Source: Ampelomyces quisqualis (taxonomy: Eukaryota; Ascomycota; Dothideomycetes; Pleosporales; Phaeosphaeriaceae). From it: DNA of 64,000 nucleotides. Under the pieces are notes generated by a model that saw only the letters and a program-made list of their open reading frames with translations, did not search any database and was not told the DNA's origin. Where the stretch lies: NCBI GenBank assembly GCA_018398575.1, contig JAGTXZ010000021.1, forward strand, positions 2,356,001-2,420,000, written 5' to 3'. Below are positions 1-10,288 of this stretch, piece by piece. The position numbers were made by a program, and so were the translations under genes. Position 1 is the stretch's first letter. Every line of letters starts with the position of its first letter.

Positions 1-1055
1 TCGGTACTTGGCAGGATAAAGATGCTCAGGAACCGTGAGTGTACCGCCCGACGCATACGAATGAAAATGAACGGAACTGAGAGGATACCGATTCTGTCGT
101 GATATCAATTGGCATCATTCGTTCCACAAGCTCCTCTCTCATTTTCGCTCGTGTGCGCCAGGAAGCGGTATTCACCCAACAAAGGTATCCACTAACGTTA
201 CACAGAGCTGTCACGATTGCCCTAAAGGCTGGATACCGTCACATCGATACAGCGCGTATCTACGGCACCGAGGCTGCCGTAGGTAATGCGATCAAGAAGT
301 CCGGCATACCTCGCGAGGAGCTCTTCATCACCACCAAACTCTGGAACAACTCGCACCATCCAGATGATGTAGAGAAGGCAATCGATGCCTCACTCAAAGA
401 TCTGCAGACATCATACCTTGATTTGTATCTTATGCATTGGCCCAGCCCATTCGCCCGAAGCGACGATATGATCCCCAAAGACAGCAACGGCAAAATCAAA
501 ACCGGCGACAGCGATTACGTCGACACATACAAGGCCATGGAGAGAATGCTCAAAGCCGGCAAAACCCGCGCAATCGGCGTCTCAAACTTCAGCAGAGCAG
601 AACTCGAACGCCTGATCCAGGAGACTTCCGTCGTGCCCGCCGTCCACCAGATCGAACTCCACCCATACCTCCAACAACACTCCTTCACCGAATTTCACAA
701 GCAAAAAGGCATTCACGTGACCCAGTACTCGCCGTTTGGCAACCAAAACGAAATCTACGACGCGGGCAAGGGCATGGGCAAATTGATGGATGACCCCGTC
801 CTCGTCGAGATGGGCAACAAGCACGGCAAGACTGGCGCGCAAGTGGCGCTCGCATGGGGCATTGCAAAGGGGCACTCAGTCATCCCCAAGTCCAAGACGG
901 AGAGCCGCATCAAGTCGAATCTCGAGGGTGATTTCGCGCTGCCCCGCGACGACGTCGACAAGATTGCTGCCATGGACAAGAAACTGCGCTTCAACGATCC
1001 ATCGGAGAATTTTGGGTGGGACTTTTATAAAGATTTAGATGGGAAGAAGAATTGA
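1..1055 (+). CDS. Aldo-keto reductase, 5' partial
   Basis: NADPH-dependent oxidoreductase of the aldo-keto reductase superfamily, expected to be cytosolic and to reduce aldehydes or ketones; the substrate cannot be told. Exons are <3..34 and 206..1055, giving 293 visible residues. The first visible exon reads GTWQDKDAQEP and joins in frame to AVTIALKAGYRHIDTA, the usual order near the AKR N-terminus. The catalytic tetrad is visible: Asp in HIDTA, Tyr in RIYG, Lys in TTKLWN and His in LMHWP. The C-terminal cofactor loop VIPKSKTESRIKSN is present. The start codon lies left of the window. The 171-nt intron is much longer than the ~50-nt introns usual here and shares a hairpin element with an intron of the DNA glycosylase gene at 10289..11848. 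Confidence 0.9.
35..205 (+). repeat. Hairpin-bearing intron, introner-like element candidate A
   Basis: This intron of the aldo-keto reductase gene has donor GTGAGT, branch CTAAC and acceptor CACAG. It contains an imperfect inverted repeat: the left arm 42..70 pairs with the right arm 139..170 (24 of 29 aligned positions match, one 3-nt gap, all mismatches transitions). The right arm is 30/32 identical, in the same sense orientation, to an arm inside the glycosylase intron (complement of 11465..11496). Two unrelated genes sharing intron sequence suggests spread of an intron-like element. Confidence 0.6.
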
Positions 1056-1497
1056 GCTTGGATGGCTGTTGGGCTTTGTTTGTCGCGTGATAGATCTGTT
1101 GCGTCCAAGCACAAAAGACTTTGCCTACTTTATGTTATTGTAAACATTGTCCCAAGTTCCTGCCGCAACTCCATCCTCTTTGCATACGCGCGCCCCCCTT
1201 GAACAGAAAACAACAACAACAAAAACTTTGCTTTTCTCGTACGCCGCCGAGTGGGCATTCCATGACGATCTGTGCCCAGACCAACGCCCAAATCATTCGC
1301 GATTGATAAAAGATGCACGTATAAGCATGGAGTGCGTCAGAGACTCGTAGGATAAGCTCTGTATTGCTGAAAAGAGGGTGCAGTGTCTTTGGCTTGAGGG
1401 ATGGTGCTAGCTTTTCTGTTGCACAGCAGAGGCAGATGGGATGAATCATGAGAGACGTGATGATTTGTACGTCAAGGTCAGATGTGAATCTCGAACG
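1056..1497. other. Intergenic, convergent 3' flanks
   Basis: Lies between the stops of the aldo-keto reductase (+) and Rpp40 (-) genes. Nothing recognisable is seen beyond short ORFs without family features. Confidence 0.6.
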
Positions 1498-2616
1498 TTA
1501 ATTCTCAGTTGCCCACGTCAGCGTGTGTCCTCGCTCGAATTGCATCGTAGTGCAACTCGTCTTCGCCCCGAATCCCTGCGCGATTAGCGCGAACCATATG
1601 CTTTCTTCCTTATCGCCTTCGACGTCTACATTCATGTCCGTATCCTGCTGCGTTGCATTGACTGCTTTGTTGCTACGAAACCCATCTCTCCTTGCGGATA
1701 AGAAGACGTCGCGCACAAACGCCGGCGGCATGAAGCCCTTCCATCGCACGAACACGAATCCACGGCGCGCGACCCCAGCGCCGAAATCCGGGACCGCGTA
1801 GCGCGACAAATGCGGATCAACAGTGTCGTTGGCATTGACACGTGGAGAATGCAGACTGAGAATGTGTATGTATTCCAACAGACACAGCGATTCGTCTTCG
1901 TCGAACATGGCGGCATCAGGCGCAAGCTTCGGACACAAACACGCCTCCAAGCGGATAATCGTCGGCGCAATCTCATGGACGCGTGGCGCATGCTTACTTA
2001 GCACTTCGCTTGCGTGCGCCAACGCCTCGCTCGACGACGGATTCGCGTTCCAAAACACCCATGTCAAGCTCCTGTCCAGCACGTTTTGGCACGCCCATTC
2101 GAGCCGCGAAAACGCGCTTTTGCCGTGCTTCATGCTGCGCTGGCGCAGATCGTATGTGATTGTCCACCGCGACTTTTGGTGCTTTTTCCCGCCGTCCTCA
2201 ATGGGGGTGCCTTGGAGGCCGCAGCGCTCGTATGTTTGTCTGTCAAGCTCAAGCCGTAGAATGCCGTCGTGGAGTTGGAAGCGGTTGTCGATGAGCGGGC
2301 GGCCTTCGCTTAGCATTGTGATGTTGCCTTGCTTGATGTATGCGGCTAGGAAGTCGGGTTCGAGGATTTCGCCTAGTTTCATGTGGACGCGCGCGTAGTG
2401 GCTGGTGGCAAAGGTGGAGAGCGATTGTTGTACGAGCTCGTACATTTCCGCTGGCAGGATGAGGTCGAGGGTGTGGCTGAATGGTTGCTTGTTGAATGTA
2501 GCAAAGGGCTGCTTTTTGGTGGATACATTTTGCGGGTCGATGTACGAGGGGAGGATGCTGTGCGTGAAGTAGATTTTCGTGTTGACTGTCGCATCGGTGC
2601 GGTGGATGTCGAGCAT
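1498..2616 (-). CDS. RNase P/MRP protein subunit p40-like (Rpp40)
   Basis: A single-exon 372-aa protein that resembles the fungal version of Rpp40, a subunit of the nuclear RNase P and MRP ribonucleoproteins that process pre-tRNA 5' ends and pre-rRNA. The family is recognised from its overall pattern: a basic stretch (WTITYDLRQRSMKHGKSAF), the segment RLEWACQNV, an acidic stretch ending LLEYIHILSLHSPRV, then DPHLSRYAVPDF, VRWKGFMPP and a Trp-rich C-terminus. Fungal members are typically about this size. The start ATG opens the reading frame directly and no splice signals were needed. It lies tail to tail with the aldo-keto reductase gene and head to tail after the sirtuin gene. The assignment rests on remembered family similarity, since p40 has no catalytic motif. 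Confidence 0.7.
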   Translation of the reverse strand: MLDIHRTDATVNTKIYFTHSILPSYIDPQNVSTKKQPFATFNKQPFSHTLDLILPAEMYELVQQSLSTFATSHYARVHMKLGEILEPDFLAAYIKQGNITMLSEGRPLIDNRFQLHDGILRLELDRQTYERCGLQGTPIEDGGKKHQKSRWTITYDLRQRSMKHGKSAFSRLEWACQNVLDRSLTWVFWNANPSSSEALAHASEVLSKHAPRVHEIAPTIIRLEACLCPKLAPDAAMFDEDESLCLLEYIHILSLHSPRVNANDTVDPHLSRYAVPDFGAGVARRGFVFVRWKGFMPPAFVRDVFLSARRDGFRSNKAVNATQQDTDMNVDVEGDKEESIWFALIAQGFGAKTSCTTMQFERGHTLTWATEN

Positions 2617-3114
2617 CGTGCGCGCAGGTTGCCGTCGTTACAATCAGGTGATGACGCAGTGCAAGGCGTGTGTACAAGCACCAAGAGGAAGCTCGAAAAA
2701 GTCACGGAGGGAGCTAAAGCTTCCGGCGCGGACCGCGGGCACTGATCGAGTGTGGGTCGCACTAGCCCGATGAAGCAGCCCGCGTGGGTACATCGACATG
2801 TGAGAGTGACGCTTGCACATGCAATCACCACAAAACATTGTGGGCACGGCTCGCGCTCTGTTATCGCATAAGCAGTGGATGTATTCAACGCAGTATGAAC
2901 TCTATTCATGAGGTTAGAGGCGAAGAAGTCTATTGGCCATTTGCACTAAACACAACCACGCACCTGCCACAGACTATCCACTGGCATGTCGAACCACGAA
3001 CGCCTGTTCCACCATCGTAGCCGCCAGAACTCCAGTGCCGTGAACGTAATATGAACACGCGTTATCCTTCACAAATGCCCCTAGTATTTACGCCAGAATG
3101 CCGCTTCGTCAAAA
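2617..3114. other. Intergenic, Rpp40 upstream region
   Basis: Lies between the start of the Rpp40-like gene and the stop of the sirtuin gene, both on the minus strand, and should hold the Rpp40 promoter and the sirtuin terminator. No clear motif is seen. Confidence 0.5.
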
Positions 3115-4679
3115 TCATGACTGCGCGCTCTTGACAACGCTGTCGAAAGCTTCATGTTTTATCTCGCTTTTGATTGGCTGCGACGCTGGGCCTCGTGCCT
3201 TCACGCTGTACACATGGTCGATCTCGTTGACCACAGAGACATCGTTGTGGTGGCCCTCGGGTATCATCTTGTGCTTGAGGGTCCAGCCAGCACGGCGTGC
3301 GAGTTCGGCAACAATGACATCGCAGTCGCCGAGGAGGTTGATATCGAAGTTGATGTGATGGATGGGCTGCCAAATGTCAGATTAGAGTGTGGGGTAGATA
3401 CCACCCAACTTACATCTCGTGAAATGTAGATCTGTGGAACGTCGCGGGGTAGGAAGTTTGGAATTTCCGAGACGGGAGCGACTTTCATGCTCGTGCCCAT
3501 GACAATGACGAGATCCACCTTGTGCCTATCGACTTCCTTGAGTCGATCGAAGAAGTTGTTGGGCAAGGCTTCCCCGAAGAAGGTAATGTCTGGCTTCATG
3601 ATGCCGGGCTGTGGGATGTCGTATGCGCCGTCTGATTCCGAGTCCTCGTCGCTCGAGCGCTTCTTCCGGCTGGCGCTGCCGTTCGATGTCCGCTTGCGCT
3701 TCAACGTCGGCTTTTGTGCGGCAAGCTCGTCCAGACATCGCTTGCATTCGGCTGGCTTCTGAGCGCGCACCGAGTCGAAGATGTCCTCGCCCGGCACGTT
3801 GTACTTGCATTTGCGACATGTTGCAGTGGCCCATGATCCGTGGCACTGGATCAGCTTCTCCTTGAGTATGCCCGCGTTGGCCTCGACGTTGTCAATGTTC
3901 TGCGTGTAGTTGGTGAGCAGCTTGTCCTTGTCCTGCAGCAGGCGGATGAACTCGTGCGTGGGCGTCCACTTGCCGAGATGCGGGATGATGTCGCCGGCGA
4001 GCGCATAGAAGGTGCGCGGGTCTTGGTCGAAGTTGTGGATGTCGAAGACGTGCTCGGGCTCGTCGTAGCCCATCTGCAGCAGGCGCGAGTAGAAGCCCGT
4101 GGTCTTGGAGCGGAAGTCGGGTATGCCGAGGCTGGTCGAGATACCCGCGCCCGTGATGACCAGGATGTTGGTGCGTTCTTGCAGGAGCTTGGCGGCGTCG
4201 TCGATGGTCTTGTACTGGGCGAGGCGCGGCCGCTTGCCTAGCTCGCGACTGATGGCCAGGCCCAGCAGCCGGTAGAAGTGCTCGTCCTCGGCGTCCTCGA
4301 GGAAGGTGGGGATCCTCACGCCAAATGCCGAGCACAGCTTGCGGGCCGACATCTTGTCGCTGGTGAGGTTTTCCAGGATGAACTGGCTGGTGCCGACATG
4401 GTGCAGTCGTTGGCGCAGGTCTCGCGCCTCTTCGGCGGTGCACGAGTCGACGCCAGCCGCGCCGTTTTGCGCGTACTCGAACGCGTCCACGCCGTCGAGG
4501 ATCTGCTCGTACAGCGAGCCCGCGACCTCGTCGTCGTCGTCGTCGTCAGCGTCGGCGTCGGCGGGCGCGGGGGTGTCGTCGTCGCTGGCTTTGGCCGCCT
4601 CCGTGGCGCCGTCGGCAGCCGGGCCGCTCGCAGCGGCGTCGTGGAGCGCGACGGGCCCTGCGTAGGCGTGGGCAGCCAT
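3115..4679 (-). CDS. NAD-dependent histone deacetylase, Sir2/Hst1 type
   Basis: Class I sirtuin of 505 aa that removes acetyl groups from lysines using NAD+ and is expected to act in nuclear silencing. Exons are 3414..4679 and 3115..3366, with a 47-nt GT-AG intron. In residue order: an acidic low-complexity N-terminus (about 30-55), the Sir2/Hst1-specific N-terminal segment (about 90-155), the NAD-binding GAGIS (177-181), PDFRS, TQNID (259-263), catalytic His280 in QCHGS, zinc cysteines 288, 291, 312 and 315, a basic insert (about 326-345), and GTSMKV. The second exon supplies the C-terminal strand HINFDINLLGDCDVIVAEL. The N-terminal segment separates it from the Hst2 and Hst3/4 types. It shares a 584-bp divergent promoter region with the F-box gene. 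Confidence 0.92.
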
Positions 4680-5263
4680 TGTCGTCGCCGCAGTCGCCCC
4701 AGGTCACTGGCCGAGGGTCTGGGGACAGCAGGGCGGTCCCGATCCCGACTGTCCTCACACTCACAGTGCCCACGTGACACGAGGGGCGCCCCGCCGGGTT
4801 AGCGGCGGATGTAGGCGCACCCGCGTCACGTGCACCCGGCGAGTCACGAGACGGCACAGTGCAATTCCCTGGCCAGGCGGACGAGTTCTGGTCGGCCCAT
4901 CCGCGACCATGTCCTGCACCGCGACCATGTCCTGTAGAATCCGGATATTGCATGCCGCTCGCCAATCTGGCAACACGCATCAAACGGCGCTGTGCGTCAT
5001 CGAACAGGCGTGCCGGCCCTTGAGCGCTCTGCACTCTGCACAAGCACAACTACCGCCATGCCGCTAGGCCCCCCAATGCAGCGAATCATCGTGGCCGCGG
5101 AACCGTGTCGCCCTACCGATCACACGGCGACTGGTCACCTTCTCGTCGTTTTCCGCAACGTATAAGCTTCCTCTCATGCCACACCCGTCGGCTTCGTCCT
5201 TCATGTCTGCTCTTCTTCTCACCAGCTGTGCTCTGGAGCCAGCCCATCTTCTGCCGCCCCAGC
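4680..5263. promoter_or_regulatory. Divergent promoter region, sirtuin / F-box genes
   Basis: Two CACGTG E-box cores occur at 4771..4776 and 4827..4832, close to the sirtuin start. An imperfect direct duplication of an 18-bp unit (17/18) lies at 4901..4936. A TATA-like TATAAGC at 5161..5167 lies about 100 bp before the F-box ATG. Whether these sites function is inference. Confidence 0.4.
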
Positions 5264-6240
5264 ATGCACGCCTCCGAACAGCCTGCTGCTGAAGTCGCCC
5301 ATGGCCGTGTGGGTCTGCCAAGTTCTCGGATGCACGCAGCTTGTGACAGCACCAGCCACCGAGGCGCTGCCCCGCAGAGCACCTTGGACACCCTGCCCGT
5401 CGAGGTCGTCAACCACATTCTTTCCTATCTTACGCATCCACGATCGCGGCTGCCAGGACTCACCGAGGCCCAAAGCGCACGAGACTATTGTCCAAGTGCA
5501 AGGTCCATTGTCAAGTCGCGCGAGGACCTGACCAGTCCTCCGGACAGCGGCCGCTGGGCTGCCGACCTTTTCCAGAACCACTTGAATCTCCATCCGTTCC
5601 ACGCGCTGTCGTTGACATCAAGACGATGTCACGCGCTAGTCGAAAGCTGTAGCGCCCACTTGGTCAGAGCCTGCAACATGTTCAATCTGCCATTCGCACA
5701 ATTCGACCAGTTCGGACCCGGATCTGTGTGGCCCGACCTGAGCGGCATTGTCTATCGCCGGCTTTGGCTTCAGCATGCCCCACGAAGGTGTATCTACTGT
5801 TTTGCAGTCATGGACATTTATCCTTTTCCTGTGCTCAAGCGGCTCTTGACAGGTTGCGAATCCTGCTTCTACCGACAGACTCTGGTATATCACGCATTTA
5901 CATCCCTCATGCCCTCAGTCACTGACCATGCCAGCAACTCGATGAGATTGAACGCCAATATCACATTTCGCCTGGCACCATCCTTGCGTCTCCCTCGGTG
6001 AGAGGTAATCGCAACTCGATCTGGTTCCTGCGCATCGATGTTGAAGCACTAGCTCTGCAGTTATACGGCACCCGAGCCTTTCACGATGCCCATCCAGAAC
6101 AATTCGGCAAGCCTTGCTCCATCTGCGCCATCACAAAATTCACGCCAACCCATCGCGTCTCGAAACACAGGTCAAGCCAAAAGACAGAGCGTCGCCTCGC
6201 GAGTCAGAAGAAGAAGCTCAAGCGCTCTTCGCGGCAATGA
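5264..6240 (+). CDS. F-box domain protein
   Basis: A 308-aa protein with an N-terminal F-box-like motif, expected to act as a substrate receptor of an SCF ubiquitin ligase by binding Skp1. Exons are 5264..5884 and 5935..6240; the 50-nt intron has donor GTATAT, branch CTGAC and acceptor CCAG. The F-box-like core LDTLPVEVVNHILSYL is at about residues 41-56, interrupted by a Ser/Pro-rich insert and resumed in FHALSLTSRRCHALVES. A Cys pair (CIYCF, then CESCF) in the middle could bind metal. The C-terminus is Lys/Arg-rich. The ATG at 5264 is the first in-frame ATG, and a TATA-like box lies upstream. The substrate is unknown. Confidence 0.7.
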
Positions 6241-7041
6241 ACACACACACTCTTCACTCGCCCCAATTTTTCCTCGCCAGCAGCCCAAAAAAAAAGCGCG
6301 AGCCCAACCAAGCTAAAACCTTTCCTCTTCACTTCTTCCGTCCACACCACATGTAGATGAACACCTCTCTTGGACGCATCCATCATCACACGCCCTTTGT
6401 GTCTCGAAAACTCCCTACTATACGATCCCAACGAAAGCCCCCAATGTCCCACCGCCGTAAACCCAATACACCCACAAACCCAACCCTGGGTCTAAATCAA
6501 AATACCCCCCACCCCCCGCACCCCTTCGCATTCCCCGGCGGACCAAACACACAGCCCCGCGAAAATTTTATTCTTCTCGCTCCTGGTTCGCAATGGACAG
6601 TCACGCAGTAATGAGACCATGTAGTCGTTTCAAACAAGGCGGCGTTGCGACGATGGAATCGCAATGCAGATTTTCTTTTTTCTTTCTTGGTTTCTGTGAT
6701 GCATCATGTAACTCCCGAGGGTGGAAACCCATGTCTGGAACCGCTGCTGCAGTGCAGTGCAGTGTAGTGCAGTGAATCTACGAAAAACAAAAAGAGACAT
6801 TCAGCGTAGATGACTCGTGAATATTGTTCGCGCCGTGGTGCGATGGGAGCAGCAGCTGAGTTCTATTCTTGCTTTTGTGGTACTACCACCCTTGTCGTCG
6901 CACCTCCAATGCAATGCACTTGCGTTCGTTCTGCTATGCTATGTATGCTATGTTATGTGACGAGGTCGAGATCACGATCTCTGATACGGAGCTATCTAAG
7001 GCTTGTTCAAATGATGTATATGGAATGTCGGCAAACACATC
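6241..7041. other. Intergenic, convergent 3' flanks
   Basis: Between the F-box (+) and NAA15 (-) stops. A short GCAGT-type pentanucleotide repeat lies at about 6749..6774 and TATGC-type repeats at about 6931..6957. No gene is supported. Confidence 0.6.
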
Positions 7042-9701
7042 TCACTGCGTAAAGACTACTGCCTCGCTCCATCGACTTGCTGCTTTCGCCCGGTAGTCGT
7101 CTTTGACCTTTTGTTCGCTTTTCCACTCTTCCAAGAGTCCGAATCCAGCCAGTGCTTGCTGAACTGTGGCATCAGGCAAATCCAGCGCTTTATTCAGATC
7201 GGCCTCGTTTTGTGATTTTGTGCCCTTGTCGAGAAGATAGCGGACCTTGTAGGCGGCTTGTAGATGAGAAGCGCTGCTAGGATGCTTTTGGAGGAACGAT
7301 TCGTTGTAGGCTTTGAGATCGGCATCTGCTGCTGGTGTGGTGAATGATTCCTCAATGACTTGCGCCACCTGTGTAGGAAGAGATTCGGGAAGGTTGGAGA
7401 CTGTCATTGGTCAGTTATACTACGTTGACGGAGATGAATTGTGACTGACTTGTTTGACGGAACCGCACGCTCTGTTCGTGCAACGTGGGGTCTTCTGCGT
7501 CAACCTGTCGTGCTGCTTCGAGGCACTTCAGCGCCAGCAAATACTTCTCTAGGAGGAGGCGTCAGTACGAAGTCCCAGAAGCTACGTTTATTAGTTTGAA
7601 CTTACTGCGCCGCAAGTAGACCTCAAAGCCCACATTTTGAGCTTCAACGTTCTTGGGGCTGAGCTCAAGCATAGGCCGCAAAAATCGCAAAGCCGCCTCC
7701 AGAGGTTCCGTGGTTTGTAGCAGCTTCTCTCCAGTCGGATCTGTATCTTCCTTCTTTGTCTCACCATCATCAGCCTTGGCCGTAGCTCTCGCAGCAGTGG
7801 CGGCTTTCCGGTCTGCCTCGGCTTTCTGAGCCTTCTCCTTCTCCTTCTTAGCCTTCTTTTCAGCTTTCTTGCGTTCTGCAGGTTCTAGTTTATCGAGATC
7901 CACTTGGCCTGGCTTCGACATTCCAGGGTCGTCAGCAAGCCTGAGATAGATCTCCACTGCTTGAATAGCTGCACGTGTGAAGAAAGGATGGTCGCGGAGA
8001 TGGTCTTCCCATCTTACCATGTCGATGTATGCGCGAATCTGCCCTTTACGTAGGGAGAAGCTGTGGAAATCGAACTGGTCCTCATGCCATACATCGAAAA
8101 TATCGGCAATAGCAGTAAAGCGCTTGAGTGCATGGCCAAAGTCTTGCTGCCTTAGGTATGCTTCGCCGTCCTCAAGCAGGTACCACATGCATTGCATGTC
8201 GTGAAGATCGCCCAGAGGTCCACCCACGGTCTCATTGCGAGTGAATTTGCTCATTGTGTTCAGAGCCTTCTCGTTCTCGTTGTTCCGCAGCTGGTACTTG
8301 GCGCACTTGGTGTTGATATAACGATCTCGCTCGTCTAGCTCCCGAGCGTGCTCGATAGTCACTGCAGCCTTATGTGCATTACCAGCATGCTTGTATATGC
8401 GAGCCTTCGTCTGGTGATAATCAACTGACTTGGGGTCTAGCTCGATCAACTGGTCAATGTACTTTGTGGCTTTCGCGAGGTCGCGGCTCTGGACATAGTT
8501 GTAATGTTGTGCTAGGAAGTAGAGCACTGACTGCTCGAAACGTTTCGATACATCGCCATTGGCCTCGCCCTGCGTGGACCCGTTGGTGATCTTGTCTGCC
8601 GCATATCCGAGTACCAACTTCTCAATGACAGCCTTCTTTTCAGCATCCTGGTATAATGACTTGATGTTGGGGAACGTCGAAGGCACACCCTTGTTCAGCA
8701 TGCGCCGTAGATATTCGTCTACTGCAGTCTCAAAGGCGTCACCTGTCAGGAACTCGAGCGGGATCCGCCTTGGTGCGTCGTTACGTTCGCTCTTATTGGC
8801 GTATGATTCGTAGAGGTCTTTCAACTTCTCGATGTCGGCATCGTTGGATCGGCTCAGGCCAAGAGCTTGCTCGAGCCCGTCATAGTATGCACGGTACTCG
8901 TTGTTTCGATCTAGGAGCACTCGGTAGGACTTCTCTGCCTCCTCGTTTCTTCCAAGCTTCAGCAAGTATTGTGCCTTCAGCTCTAGCGCGGAGGTGCGGT
9001 CCAGGCTGTTTCGCACCACCTCTTCCAGGTGCTTCAAAGCGCGTTCCGTGTCGCCTGACTCGGCTATTATGGTGTTCTTGTAGAGCGTCGCTTCGGAGTG
9101 TTCAAGGTCGGACTTGGCCGGGGTCTGCTTCAAGGTCTCCTCATACGTTTTCAGGATGTTCTCGGCCTCGGCATAGTTGCCAGCAAGATGGTACGCGATG
9201 GCCAGCGCCGTCCAATTCTGCCGCAGCTGCGGGCGCTCCTGCATCATCTTTCTCCTGCTCTCGATGTAGCCGTCGTAGTCGCGGATCTGGCATTGCAGGA
9301 GGGCGAGGTCGCGGAGGATGTTGAGCGAGTTGGGCTCAATCCTCAGGGCAAACTTGTACGCCTTGATGGCTTCCTCATAGTTCCTGACCGACCGCCAGAG
9401 CAGACCGTAGACGTGCCAGGTGATGTGCGACTTCATGTCATTCTTGAGCGCCAGCTTGCATAGCTCAAAGGCCTCCTCACCATGGCCTTGCGAGTTCAGT
9501 ATGAGCGCTTTCATCGCCTGTGTATCGCCATGGTTGGGGTGTTTCCGTAGTATCTGCTCTGCTGCTTTGATGCCTGGCGGAGTCAATGTGGCTTCCTCAA
9601 GCAATTGCTCAAGACGTACCCTTCTTATACTGCTTGCCCTCGTAGAACTTGACAACAGACCTGAAGAGCGTCTGCTCTTTGCTTGGCAGTAGTTGCGGCA
9701 T
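7042..9701 (-). CDS. NAA15: NatA N-terminal acetyltransferase auxiliary subunit NAA15
   Basis: The TPR-rich scaffold of the NatA complex, which anchors the catalytic Naa10 subunit to ribosomes for co-translational N-terminal acetylation. Four exons (9620..9701, 7606..9573, 7450..7548, 7042..7400) give 835 aa, close to the usual ~860. The start is fixed by splicing: MPQLLPSKEQTLFRSVVK joins through KKG to IKAAEQILRKHPNHGDTQAM, the conserved family N-terminus. Further helical repeats follow (AYKFALRIEPNSLNILRDL and ELDPKSVDYHQTKARIYKHA), then the Lys/Glu-rich segment typical of the family at about residues 580-640. The C-terminal exons restore the frame through KKYLLALKCLEAARQ. Introns are 46, 57 and 49 nt. 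It was recognised by overall similarity and length. Confidence 0.92.
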
Positions 9702-10288
9702 GGTGGTGTCTGCGCAGCTTCCGTTCGGAATTGAGGGTTCGGTGAGGCGTAGAAGTCAATCACGCCCAAGTAGAATTGGGTGGTGCAAGGTCGTTATGAG
9801 ACAGCGTATATCATTGCGACATGAGTCTATCGGCACACGTACGAGGGTGGTTGGTGGGCTATTCGAGCTGTACAACGCCGCCAATGTGGGGAGCTCTGAA
9901 ATTCGACCCCAACGATGACCTAGCGCCAAGTTCAAGGCACGTGCTCTCACCCTCTTCTCCCCCGAAATGTACCCCGCCATGCATGGACGACTGGTGGAGT
10001 GCATTCATGCTACCGAAGTAGGGGAATTGATCTAGTCTGTGCAAGTAGGTACCTATATTCATAATGATTCACGACATGGCATGTCTGAAATATGGAACGA
10101 CCAGCAGCGCCTCTGAACATCCAGTCCGAAGTCAAAATACCGGTCGTAAGTGATGTGAGCTTTGATACTTGATTACAGTTTGGTAGATATGGCTTTTTCA
10201 GCCATAGGTTATGAGACACACGATTGCCATTCCCACTGCCCGCTTCAGCAAGCCCTGTTACGGAGCGCATGCTGTACTCCTCAGGACG
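9702..10288. other. Intergenic, NAA15 upstream region
   Basis: Lies upstream of NAA15 (-) and downstream of the glycosylase gene (-). It presumably holds the NAA15 promoter. No motif was identified with confidence. Confidence 0.5.

Noticed and set aside
437..793. 118-codon ORF inside the aldo-keto reductase
   Set aside because: Out-of-frame shadow rich in Arg/Pro; the AKR frame has all catalytic residues.
4278..4802. 174-codon plus-strand ORF opposite the sirtuin
   Set aside because: Val/Gly/Arg-rich shadow of the acidic sirtuin N-terminus on the other strand.
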